Both the position numbers and the translations under genes were made by a program. A DNA stretch of 31,678 nt from CAYLJO01 sp964383905 (lineage in GTDB: Bacteria > Acidobacteriota > Blastocatellia > Pyrinomonadales > Pyrinomonadaceae), in NCBI GenBank assembly GCA_964383905.1, contig CAYLJO010000051.1, forward strand, positions 1 through 31,678, read 5' to 3'. Below the pieces are notes generated by a model, which was not told where the DNA came from, did no database searches, and saw only the letters and a list, made by a program, of their open reading frames with translations. Below are positions 24,646 to 31,678 of the stretch, one piece after another (positions within the stretch are counted from its first letter, which is position 1; each line of letters opens with the position of its first letter).

Positions 24646-26328
24646 ATGCGGAAGACCTGGTGGAAAGAGAGCGTGGTCTATCAGATCTATCCCCGCAGCT
24701 TTTATGACAGCAACGGCGACGGCATCGGCGACCTGCCCGGGATCATCCGGAAGCTCGATTACCTCAAGGAGCTGGGCGTCGATGTGGTCTGGCTGTCCCC
24801 GGTCTACAAGTCGCCCAATGACGACAACGGTTACGACATCAGCGACTACCAGGACGTCATGGACGAGTTCGGCACCTTGGCCGATTGGGAGGAGCTGCTG
24901 GCGGAGATGCACCGGCGCGGTATCAAGCTGCTGATGGACCTGGTGGTCAACCACACCTCGGATGAGCACCCCTGGTTCGTCGAGTCGCGCGCATCCAAAG
25001 ACAACCCGAAGCGCGACTGGTACATCTGGCGGCCCGGCAAGGACGGCCGCGAGCCCAACAATTGGGCGTCTCGTTTCGGCGGTTCGGCCTGGCAGTACGA
25101 CGAGGCGACAGGCGAATACTACCTGCACATCTTCTCCAGGAAGCAGCCGGACCTCAACTGGGAAAGCCCTCGGGTCCGCGCTGAGGTCTACGCCATGATG
25201 CACTGGTGGCTGCGGAAGGGCATCGACGGCTTCCGCATGGACGTGATCAACATGATCTCTAAGACACCCGGCCTGCCGGACGCGCCGGTCGTCACCGCCG
25301 ACCGCTACCAGGACGCCGGCCAGTATTACACCCACGGGCCGCGGCTGCTGGAATTCCTCGCCGAGATGAAGCGGGAGGTGCTGTCCAACTACGACATCCT
25401 CACCGTGGGTGAGACGCCCTTAGCGACCACCGGGCATGGGATCAACATCACCCACGAGGAGACTGGATCGCTCAACATGCTGTTTCAGTTCGAGCATATG
25501 GAGATCGATAAGGAGCGCGGGGCCAAGGGGGTGCGCAAGCACTGGAACCTGCTGGATCTGAAGCGGGTGATGAGCCTCTGGCAGAAGGAGTTGGAAAACA
25601 GGGGTTGGAATAGCTTATACCTGTCGAACCACGACCAGCCCCGCCCGGTCTCGCGCTTCGGCGATGACGGCCAGTACCGGGTCGAGTCGGCCAAGCTGCT
25701 CGCCACCTTCCTGCACATGTTGCAAGGCACGCCCTATATCTACCAGGGCGAAGAGATCGGCATGACCAACGTCGCGTTTGCGTCGTTGGACGACTACCGC
25801 GACATCGCGTCGCTGAATCTGTATCGGGAGCTCGTGGAGGAGAAAGGCGTAGCCCCCCGGGTCGTGATGGAGCTGCTTCACGCCCGGAGCCGCGACAACG
25901 CCCGAACTCCGATGCAGTGGGACGGGACGGCGAACGCCGGCTTTACGAGTGGCACGCCGTGGATCAAGGTCAACCCCAACTACCTGGAGATCAACGCCGA
26001 GCGGGCCCGCACCGACCCGAACTCGATCTTCGCCTACTATCAGCGGCTGATCCGGCTGCGCAAAGCACATCCGGTGATCGTCTATGGGACATACGATCTG
26101 ATGCTCGACGCGCACGAGCAGATCTATGCCTTCACCCGGACCTTACAAGGCGAGCGCCTGCTGGGCATGCTGAACTTCACGAAGGACGCGCCCGTCTTCG
26201 CGTTGCCGACACAGATCGCGTTTTCCGACACGGAGCTGCTGATCAGCAACTACCCGGTCGACCCGGCCGAGGAGATTCGCCTGCTGACGCTACGGCCCTT
26301 CGAGGCGCGGGTCTACCGGCTGCGGTAG
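24646..26328 (+). CDS. GH13 oligo-1,6-glucosidase / alpha-glucosidase
   Basis: A 560-residue alpha-amylase-family enzyme (GH13_31 type), a (beta/alpha)8 barrel with a C-terminal beta domain. It hydrolyses terminal alpha-glucosidic bonds of short oligosaccharides. Catalytic residues are D199 (nucleophile, GFRMDVIN), E256 (acid/base, VGETP) and D330 (SNHDQPR). They lie within one position of those in Bacillus oligo-1,6-glucosidase. The valine after the nucleophile is the residue associated with alpha-1,6 preference in this subfamily; maltases have threonine. A calcium loop DSNGDGIGD is near residue 21. There is no signal peptide, so it is cytoplasmic. The ATG at 24646 has GGGGGAG eight bases upstream; an alternative ATG lies at 24625. 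Base use looks very GC-rich at third positions. It lies before a sugar-kinase gene on the same strand. Confidence 0.92.
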   Translation: MRKTWWKESVVYQIYPRSFYDSNGDGIGDLPGIIRKLDYLKELGVDVVWLSPVYKSPNDDNGYDISDYQDVMDEFGTLADWEELLAEMHRRGIKLLMDLVVNHTSDEHPWFVESRASKDNPKRDWYIWRPGKDGREPNNWASRFGGSAWQYDEATGEYYLHIFSRKQPDLNWESPRVRAEVYAMMHWWLRKGIDGFRMDVINMISKTPGLPDAPVVTADRYQDAGQYYTHGPRLLEFLAEMKREVLSNYDILTVGETPLATTGHGINITHEETGSLNMLFQFEHMEIDKERGAKGVRKHWNLLDLKRVMSLWQKELENRGWNSLYLSNHDQPRPVSRFGDDGQYRVESAKLLATFLHMLQGTPYIYQGEEIGMTNVAFASLDDYRDIASLNLYRELVEEKGVAPRVVMELLHARSRDNARTPMQWDGTANAGFTSGTPWIKVNPNYLEINAERARTDPNSIFAYYQRLIRLRKAHPVIVYGTYDLMLDAHEQIYAFTRTLQGERLLGMLNFTKDAPVFALPTQIAFSDTELLISNYPVDPAEEIRLLTLRPFEARVYRLR

Positions 26329-26645
26329 CGAGCAGGTGGGTTAGGGATTCCGCCAGTCTTAAAAGAGGCCATCGCATGCCGGCGGCCTCATCCGCCACAG
26401 CCGGAGCAAAGAACCATGGCAGAACCAACAACGAATGACGTACCCGGCGCTGAGGCGGAGCCGATCGCGTACCCGATTCTCCGGCACGAGGCTGGGATCA
26501 AGGGACTATGTCTTCAGAATCATATAGTAAGGATCTTCATCCGAAGCGACGACAATTCATCGTTGTGCTGTCGGATTCACAACAAACCTGATTCAACGCA
26601 GACCGAACTGTCGAATTGCATTGAACGCCGACCTTTTTTGCAGAG
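26329..26645. other. Intergenic stretch between glucosidase and kinase genes
   Basis: A frame of 77 codons starts at 26416 (MAEPTTNDVPGAEAEPIAYP). It could be the first residues of a lost gene, since the rest of the frame has no protein-like character and runs into the kinase start. I cannot name a family. No terminator or repeat is evident. Confidence 0.3.
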
Positions 26646-27542
26646 ATGAATTCCGGCCGCTATACCATCGTCGGCTTAGGCGAGATTGTCTGGGATCTGC
26701 TGCCCGGCGGACCCCAACTCGGCGGCGCCCCGGCCAACTTCGCCTGCTATGCCAACCTGTTGGGCAATCACAGCATCCTCGCCAGCCGCCTCGGCACTGA
26801 CCCGCGAGGGCCGCGCGCGCTGCACCGCCTGGAGCAATTAGGCCTGACGACCCGCTATACTCAGATCGATGAGACGCTCCCGACCGGAACGGTCCTGGTC
26901 AAAGTAGATGAGCGCGGGCAGCCCGATTTCACCGTCACGGAGGGTGTGGCCTGGGACTTCCTGGAGTGGACTTCGCAGTGGCAGGGGTTGGCCTCCCAAG
27001 CCGACGCCGTCTGCTTCGGATCGATGGCTCAGCGCTCGGCGGTCTCCGGGGAAACGATCAGAAGGTTTCTCCGGGCGACGCGGGAGGATGCCTTACGGGT
27101 ATTCGATGTCAACCTAAGGCATCCATTTTACTCGGAAGAGATCATCGACGAATCACTGAGGATGTCGGATGTGGTCAAGCTCAACCACGAGGAAGTGCGC
27201 GAAATCGCGGAGATGCTTGGGCTGGGCGGGGGGAATGATGCGGAACGCGCGCGGGCGTTGCTGCGGGCTTACGACCTTGAGTTGGTGTGTGTGACGCGGG
27301 GGGCTGAGGGGAGCGTGATTGTGACGGAGGCGGGGGCGGTCGAGCACGCCGGAGTGCGGGTCAGGATTGGGGATGCAGTGGGCGCGGGGGATGCCTTCAC
27401 GGCTGCGCTGACGCACCATTATCTGCGGGGCGCGTCATTGGAGAGGATCAGTCAAGCGGCTAATCAGTTAGGGGCTTGGGTGGCTTCTCAGGTTGGGGCC
27501 ACACCGGCGATGGAACAGTCCGTGTTGGAGCAAATCAGATGA
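26646..27542 (+). CDS. PfkB-family carbohydrate kinase, probably fructokinase
   Basis: A 298-residue ribokinase-fold enzyme that phosphorylates a sugar with ATP. Near the N-terminus is GLGEIVWDLLPGGPQLGGAPANFA, which contains the substrate-binding GGAPAN typical of fructokinases. FGSMAQRS and VFDVNLRHPFY follow, then the C-terminal signature DAVGAGDAFTAAL, with catalytic base D249. Co-orientation with the alpha-glucosidase suggests joint use in oligosaccharide breakdown, with the kinase acting on released fructose. The gap of more than 300 bases argues against a tight operon. The ribosome binding site is weak (AGAG just before the ATG). Another hexose kinase of the family is possible. Confidence 0.85.
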   Translation: MNSGRYTIVGLGEIVWDLLPGGPQLGGAPANFACYANLLGNHSILASRLGTDPRGPRALHRLEQLGLTTRYTQIDETLPTGTVLVKVDERGQPDFTVTEGVAWDFLEWTSQWQGLASQADAVCFGSMAQRSAVSGETIRRFLRATREDALRVFDVNLRHPFYSEEIIDESLRMSDVVKLNHEEVREIAEMLGLGGGNDAERARALLRAYDLELVCVTRGAEGSVIVTEAGAVEHAGVRVRIGDAVGAGDAFTAALTHHYLRGASLERISQAANQLGAWVASQVGATPAMEQSVLEQIR

Positions 27543-27591
27543 TACCTCTGGTTGGATAAGGGTATTCCCGTTTGAGCGGTAAAGTTCAAAG

Positions 27592-27603
27592 ACTGCATGC
27601 AGT
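27592..27603. repeat. Perfect 12-base palindrome
   Basis: ACTGCATGCAGT stands 50 bases past the kinase stop. It is followed by two related words, cactgcggcgcac and gcattgcggagcat, at about 27610 and 27660, which may be diverged parts of an intergenic repeat. No function is assigned. Confidence 0.3.
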
Positions 27604-27811
27604 TGAAGCACTGCGGCGCACTCAGGGAAAGCGGGCTGGAGATGCTTGCAGTTCTACAGCATTGCGGAGCATACTTCTTCTCACCTACCTGGTAGAAAGA
27701 GCGTGGACTGATTCTTGCTTACCAGTCTGAGAACTGCGGATAGGTGTATCAGTAGCGGTCAGAGACAGGTCAGGTCAAGGGCAAGTGTGATAGAAATGTC
27801 TGACCGGTTCA

Positions 27812-28339
27812 GTGAATGCTTTGGAAAAAGAGCAGCAACCTATACCGATGTTTGATGAGGAGGCGGTGAATAAGGCGCAGCCCGCCGTTCCACTCAAGCA
27901 GAAGGAGACCTACCAGACCAACCGCAATCTCGATCATAAAGAGATAGATACGCATGAAATCTCACGGAAAGATTTTCTGATCCTGGTGGTTGACGATGTG
28001 GTCGATAATCTGGTCTTGATTAGCCTGGACCTCCAGCAGGTCGGTTTCCGTGTCGTCACCAGCTCTAACGGCGAGGAAGCAATCAGGGTGGCTTCTACCG
28101 CCTTACCGGATCTGATTTTAATGGATATCGGGATGCCGGAGCTTGATGGCCTGGGCGCGGCGCGAAAGCTGCGCGAGCATCCGGAGCTCCAAAAAATCCC
28201 CATTATTGCCATTACCGCTTTTAGTACGGCCGGGTTTCGCCGCGCGGCCTATGACGCCGGCTTTAACGGTTACCTGACAAAACCGATTAACTTCGACCGA
28301 CTGCATGACCTGATTCGAAGTTTATTACCCGTTCAGTGA
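27812..28339 (+). CDS. Stand-alone response regulator (receiver domain) protein
   Basis: A 175-residue protein with an unstructured, charged N-terminal extension (about residues 1-50) and one CheY-like receiver domain. The acidic pocket is in LVVDDVVDN. The phospho-acceptor aspartate is in LILMDIGMPELDG, the switch threonine in IPIIAITAFS, and the conserved lysine in GYLTKPINFDRL. There is no output domain, so it acts as a relay or by binding a partner. No kinase is adjacent. The start is a GTG at 27812 or an ATG at 27848; neither has a clear ribosome binding site. A hairpin follows nine bases after the stop. Confidence 0.85.
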   Translation: MNALEKEQQPIPMFDEEAVNKAQPAVPLKQKETYQTNRNLDHKEIDTHEISRKDFLILVVDDVVDNLVLISLDLQQVGFRVVTSSNGEEAIRVASTALPDLILMDIGMPELDGLGAARKLREHPELQKIPIIAITAFSTAGFRRAAYDAGFNGYLTKPINFDRLHDLIRSLLPVQ

Positions 28340-28347
28340 CTGTTCAT

Positions 28348-28376
28348 CACTTGCCGGCCGGCTTTGCCGGCAAGTG
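28348..28376. terminator. Perfect hairpin between convergent genes
   Basis: CACTTGCCGGC (28348-28358) and GCCGGCAAGTG (28366-28376) form an 11-base perfect stem with a 7-base loop. It lies nine bases after the receiver gene stop and 100 bases from the stop of the convergent anti-sigma-like gene. It lacks a U-tract, so termination is likely but not classic. Confidence 0.5.
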
Positions 28377-28476
28377 GCCTCACGCCAGGGCGGAAAGGCG
28401 CGGGTGCTGGCAGCCGACCATAAACCACTACGTAAACCACTATAACGGTTGAGACCTACCGCCATTGAAAAGAAGA

Positions 28477-29370
28477 TTACTTTTTCTCAATTTGGAAGGG
28501 GTACGTGCCGATTCTTTCCAACTCACCAGCAGGTGTTAATCCGCTGAGACTTACCTGGTAGTAGCCGGGTGCCAGGAGGTCGGCGGGGAGGTTCAGGACA
28601 ACCACTTTACCGGCGCCCGCTGTGCCGGCTTTCAACTGATCTAAACCGGGCAGCTCCAGATATTTTTCCGTTTGCAGGACAGCCCGGTAGGCCGGGTACT
28701 CTTTTGCCGGCAACTCAAGCCGTACTTGCACGACTTTTGTGCCGGCCGGGACCTCAACCTGTTTGGCTCCGGAGCCGCCACCGCTCCTGGTGGCGTCGCC
28801 GGGCGTCAGAGAAACAATCAAAAGGGGTGATGAGTTGGGAAGATTAGAATGTCCTTCGGCACTCTGGTTTTGCGGGCTATTAAGTCTGGCCAATTCCTGT
28901 TCCAGTACGGCGCGCCCGTCCGGCGGACGGAACGCCTGATAGATCAACCAGAAGCCGCCGAGCGCGACTAAGAGCACGGCCGCCAGTAAGAAAGCTGCCG
29001 CCGGACTTTTCGCACGCGGGAAGGGCGAAAGAAATCGCCTCCAGGAAGGGGGCTGACGGAAGCCGCCGGCAGGGGCCGGCGCGCCCGCCGACCTGTTATG
29101 AGCCATATATTTCCGGAGAGCGCGGGCAAACTTCAACTTCCGACGCCGCTCGGGAGTCAAAAGAAAATGGCTCTCGAAACGCTCCCGCTCTTCTGCCGAA
29201 AGCGCTCCGCTCAGATAATCATCGATCAGCTCATCCTCGGCCGCCAGTAATTCTTCGAAATACTCACCGCGGGTCATCAACTGCTCCTCAAGCGGCTGCT
29301 GCTTGTCCCGTTCGAGCTCCCCGAGCAGGTACCGCCTGAGAGCTTGATGATTCTCAATATGTTGGTCCAT
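28477..29370 (-). CDS. Single-pass membrane protein resembling an anti-sigma factor
   Basis: A 297-residue protein, predicted inner membrane. The cytoplasmic part (1-115) has two copies of a helical motif: LGELERDKQQPLEEQL at 16-31 and SGALSAEERERFESHF at 54-69. ELIDDYL lies between them. This layout is common in acidobacterial anti-sigma-like proteins; no zinc-binding H-C-C pattern is present. One membrane helix follows (about 124-146, AAFLLAAVLLVALGGFWLIY). The outer part (147-297) is proline- and glycine-rich and then beta-rich (VQVRLELPAKEYPAYRAVLQ), ending TYPFQIEKK. The gene directly follows the sigma-factor gene by 65 bases on the same strand. The natural reading is that the cytoplasmic helices hold the sigma factor and the outer domain receives a signal or a protease cut. 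Confidence 0.7.
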   Translation of the reverse strand: MDQHIENHQALRRYLLGELERDKQQPLEEQLMTRGEYFEELLAAEDELIDDYLSGALSAEERERFESHFLLTPERRRKLKFARALRKYMAHNRSAGAPAPAGGFRQPPSWRRFLSPFPRAKSPAAAFLLAAVLLVALGGFWLIYQAFRPPDGRAVLEQELARLNSPQNQSAEGHSNLPNSSPLLIVSLTPGDATRSGGGSGAKQVEVPAGTKVVQVRLELPAKEYPAYRAVLQTEKYLELPGLDQLKAGTAGAGKVVVLNLPADLLAPGYYQVSLSGLTPAGELERIGTYPFQIEKK

Positions 29371-29435
29371 TCATGAGCCGCTTTCTGACAACAAATTCAT
29401 TTCTATAGTTATATGAGAAAACGGTCCGATCCGTT

Positions 29436-30005
29436 TCAATCGGTCGCCTTTTGCTCCAGGCAGCCCTCAACGCACTGCTGGAGCGTGGCGCGGATCCGGT
29501 GGGCCCGGATCCGCAGCGCATTGGGCCCTATGCCCAACCGGTGGGCCAGCTCTTTTCGGCGATCAATCTTTGCCTGTTTCTCTTCCTGATAGTAGTTGAG
29601 GACTAAGTCACGTTGGGCGGACGTGAGCCGCGCAATACAGCGCTCCAGGCACTCATACTCCTGATCGATATCATCCGGTTGATCGATTCGGGAAGGTGGC
29701 CGCTGTGGGACGACCGGAGGGGGCTTTCTCCTGAGATATTCCAGGTGCACGTTCTGCGCCACCCCATAAAAATAGAGCGCGGGGTCACCGGTATAGGTAT
29801 CTATTATCTCCCGTAGCTTTTTTGTCACCCGGTTGATCGTCTCGTCGGCCAAGTCATCAGGCTCAAGGCAGCCGCGGCAGGTGAAGATCCTGATCAGCCG
29901 GCGACGAATCTCTTCATACCTTCTTCCGGCCTGCTCGCGGTCTGGGTCGAGCCAGGTCAATAAATTGTCGAACGCCTCTTGCGTTAATACCCACCGGGTC
30001 TTCAT
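29436..30005 (-). CDS. ECF-like RNA polymerase sigma factor
   Basis: A 189-residue sigma factor. Region 2 (about residues 35-94) has RRLIRIFTCRGCLEPDDLADETINRV and the helix FYGVAQNVHLEYLRRK, which should bind the -10 DNA and core enzyme. A short linker rich in P leads to region 4 (about 118-183), with LERCIARLTSAQRDLVLNYY and the helix-turn-helix ELAHRLGIGPNALRIRAHRI. Four cysteines are present (CRGC and two near the end, QQCVEGC) in addition to one in YECLERC; a redox role is possible but unproven. It lies between the CHAT gene (66 bases upstream) and the anti-sigma-like gene. Only a weak ribosome binding site is seen. Confidence 0.88.
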   Translation of the reverse strand: MKTRWVLTQEAFDNLLTWLDPDREQAGRRYEEIRRRLIRIFTCRGCLEPDDLADETINRVTKKLREIIDTYTGDPALYFYGVAQNVHLEYLRRKPPPVVPQRPPSRIDQPDDIDQEYECLERCIARLTSAQRDLVLNYYQEEKQAKIDRRKELAHRLGIGPNALRIRAHRIRATLQQCVEGCLEQKATD

Positions 30006-30066
30006 CTATCATAATTAAGGGCCTGACCAGCCGGGCCGGTCGAGCAATTCGACGGTTATCACTCTT

Positions 30067-30084
30067 TGCTGTTATTGAACAGCA
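30067..30084. repeat. Short perfect hairpin at the end of the CHAT gene
   Basis: TGCTGTT-ATTG-AACAGCA gives a 7-base stem and 4-base loop spanning the CHAT stop region. It could modulate read-through into the sigma-factor gene; it lacks a U-tract. Confidence 0.3.
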
Positions 30085-31678
30085 GCCGGTTTTTTACGAA
30101 GCGTCTTTCGCCTTTGCTTCACGGCATAAAGAGTGCTGAGGGACAAGAAGAGGATCGCTGCTCCTGCGCCGACAACTTTGCCGGCGCTCGCATCTCGCTC
30201 GCCGGCGACAATGTTCCCCTTATATTCACCCTGAATGACGAAGGCCGCCCAGTAGTAAGGGGAGCGCCACTCCTTCTGTCTCCACATCCTAACCTGGGCC
30301 TGTCTGAGCGCCGCGACCGGCGGTAACCCATCTTTGAGCACTCCACGGTAGAAATGCTTCATCAGCTCGGCCGTCGATTCGTCATCGACTTTCCACAAGC
30401 TGGCGAGGACACGCGCCGCCCCGGCATACATGAAGCCACGCGTCAGCCCGACGAGTCCTTCTCCTTTAATATCTTTACCGAGTCCTGTATTGCAAGCGCT
30501 TAATACTACCAGCTCGACAGGAAAATTCATGTTGTAGATGTCGTGCAATCGTAAGAAGCCGTTCTGCGGCTGCCCGTGCCGGTCCATGAGGGAGAGGACT
30601 ACACCGGAGAGCCCCGGATGTTCGCTGTTGAGTATGCCGTGCGTGGCGAAGTGGACGATGCGGTACCGGCCGAGGTCGGGTCTCATCGCCGTCTCCCGGC
30701 TGGCTTCGAAATCGGTCGCCTCGAGCCCCGCGCCGGCAGGAGCACTGGCCATGATAATCTCCGCCTCATGACGCGAGGAGAGCAGCCGCGGGAATCTGCC
30801 TCCGAGATTTGCGTCTCTCCAAATCCGGTGCACTTCCGCTATTTGGGGCTGCTCCACGGTAGCGCCCTGTGGCCGGTTTCGGTCCTGGATGCGCGAATCA
30901 TCACTCTCGAAGACCGGATCGGCCAGCACGGCGACCGTCTTGGGGGCGGGCTTGCGCGAGGCTGTCTCACTGCGCAGTGCTGCGAGCGTCGATGCGGAGG
31001 GGTCGCTGACAATCTCGTGCTCTAACACCAAAGGGACGAGGTCTTCGGTGCTCATCGCGCGGGCAGGCTGCTCTCGTTGGTCGCCTGTCTCGGGCACGGT
31101 CAGGGCCTGAAACGGTACGTATTGCAGTGCCCCGTCGGGAACGATTAAGAGTCGTTTTTTTCCGAGCTGTGGGGCGACCGGTGCGAGCAGAATCCGGCTC
31201 AGCTCGGCGGCCTGCGAGGAGAGCTGCGCATCGGACTCCGTGGTACGCGCCTGCCGCTGCTCGAACGCCTCCCCGGGCACAGGCTGGCGCGCAACCAGCA
31301 GATCGTAGAAGTGACGAGCAGCGCCCTCGATCTCGCCGCGGCCGGGCAAAACATGGCTGGTGATTCCCCGCCGGGTCACGGCCCAGAGGTAGCTCCTTTC
31401 ATCCCCGAGCGCGTACTCCAACAGGAGCGTGTTATCGTCGATGATCTGCTGCTGGATCTCTTTCAGTGTTAAGGGCTGAGGCTGCGTGAGCGCAGCGTAG
31501 CGCGGGCTCCTGGCTCTGATCTGCGCTTTTACTTCATCATATTCGTTTGTGAGTTGATCGATCTCTTTCGCGATATCAGTCGCCCCCTCTTGAGTATGAT
31601 TGCCGGCAAGCAGGCGCATCTGGCGCTGCGCCTTATCGTCGAGCGCTTGCTGCAGCGCGCGCTCGCGCTCTAAGAGCG
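30072..31678 (-). CDS. CHAT-domain caspase-like protein, N-terminus outside the window
   Basis: The frame stays open from an internal ATG at 31619 to the window edge, so the gene is partial; the visible part has 515 residues plus 19 further codons. The first part is helical with a coiled-coil look (ALQQALDDKAQRQM), as expected after TPR repeats. The CHAT peptidase fold follows. The catalytic histidine is in VHFATHGIL (residue 327 counted from 31619) and the cysteine is in VVLSACNTGLG (residue 376). LASLWKVDDEST and SPYYWAAFVIQG complete the family signature. A C-terminal membrane helix (VVGAGAAILFLSLSTLYAV) is followed by a basic tail, KQRRKTLRKK. That predicts an outside CHAT domain if the tail is cytoplasmic. 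It is followed by the sigma factor and anti-sigma-like genes. Confidence 0.88.
   Translation of the reverse strand, partial: LLERERALQQALDDKAQRQMRLLAGNHTQEGATDIAKEIDQLTNEYDEVKAQIRARSPRYAALTQPQPLTLKEIQQQIIDDNTLLLEYALGDERSYLWAVTRRGITSHVLPGRGEIEGAARHFYDLLVARQPVPGEAFEQRQARTTESDAQLSSQAAELSRILLAPVAPQLGKKRLLIVPDGALQYVPFQALTVPETGDQREQPARAMSTEDLVPLVLEHEIVSDPSASTLAALRSETASRKPAPKTVAVLADPVFESDDSRIQDRNRPQGATVEQPQIAEVHRIWRDANLGGRFPRLLSSRHEAEIIMASAPAGAGLEATDFEASRETAMRPDLGRYRIVHFATHGILNSEHPGLSGVVLSLMDRHGQPQNGFLRLHDIYNMNFPVELVVLSACNTGLGKDIKGEGLVGLTRGFMYAGAARVLASLWKVDDESTAELMKHFYRGVLKDGLPPVAALRQAQVRMWRQKEWRSPYYWAAFVIQGEYKGNIVAGERDASAGKVVGAGAAILFLSLSTLYAVKQRRKTLRKKPAAVQ

Noticed and set aside
24541..25335. Minus-strand frame of 264 codons opposite the glucosidase gene
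   Set aside because: Antisense to an enzyme whose catalytic residues are all present; V, D and H rich without any family match.
26416..26649. A 77-codon frame before the sugar-kinase gene
   Set aside because: Only the first 20 or so residues look protein-like; it runs into the kinase start and no family can be named.
28477..31678. Calling the CHAT-sigma unit a type III-E CRISPR locus
   Set aside because: No effector gene, no repeats and no Csx30 match are visible; only the functional layout is similar.

Overview
The window looks like a chromosomal segment of an Acidobacteriota bacterium, perhaps from the Blastocatellia side. This is inferred from gene content, not from a marker gene. Five copies of the roughly 800-residue MacB/FtsX-type 'ADOP' permease (acidobacterial duplicated orphan permease) occur in 17 kb. 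They sit with a CHAT-domain protein, a DUF4097 protein and purine-rich dispersed intergenic repeats. No rRNA, tRNA, CRISPR array, transposase or phage gene was seen.

Left edge (1-1683): a small PilZ-domain gene, a decayed 3' remnant of a DUF1287 gene, two copies of a 'CAGAGGA' intergenic repeat and otherwise non-coding DNA.

Centre (1684-19407, all minus strand): an ABC-export island. Read in the direction of transcription it runs: MacA-like membrane-fusion adaptor, MacB-like ATPase, ADOP-5, ADOP-4, a repeat-bearing gap, a secreted DUF4097 protein, an internally deleted ADOP-3 pseudogene and ADOP-2. Then come an NtrC-type sigma-54 response regulator with an overlapping histidine kinase, a repeat-rich gap, ADOP-1 and a second MacB-like ATPase. 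The two transcription-unit heads (adaptor, ADOP-1) each carry a copy of one 46-base palindromic element. In both cases it is centred about 95 bases upstream of a sigma-54-like -24/-12 promoter. This suggests that the linked two-component system controls both exporter units through enhancer sites.

Right-centre (19676-24388): leucine dehydrogenase, an FMN-binding PPOX-family protein, a GNAT acetyltransferase and an EamA exporter form a minus-strand unit. It diverges from a MocR-type (GntR-aminotransferase) regulator across overlapping promoters, and the MocR message is predicted to be leaderless. The theme is amino-acid/PLP-linked metabolism and export.

Then (24646-28339, plus strand) come a GH13 oligo-1,6-glucosidase, a PfkB-family sugar kinase (probably fructokinase) and a stand-alone receiver-domain protein.

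Right edge (28477-31678, minus strand): a CHAT protease-like protein with a C-terminal membrane anchor (its N-terminus lies outside the window), an ECF-like sigma factor and a single-pass membrane protein built like an anti-sigma factor. This trio recalls in outline the TPR-CHAT/Csx30/RpoE module of type III-E CRISPR, but no CRISPR component is present. It is the best candidate here for an undescribed protease-controlled sigma-factor system.
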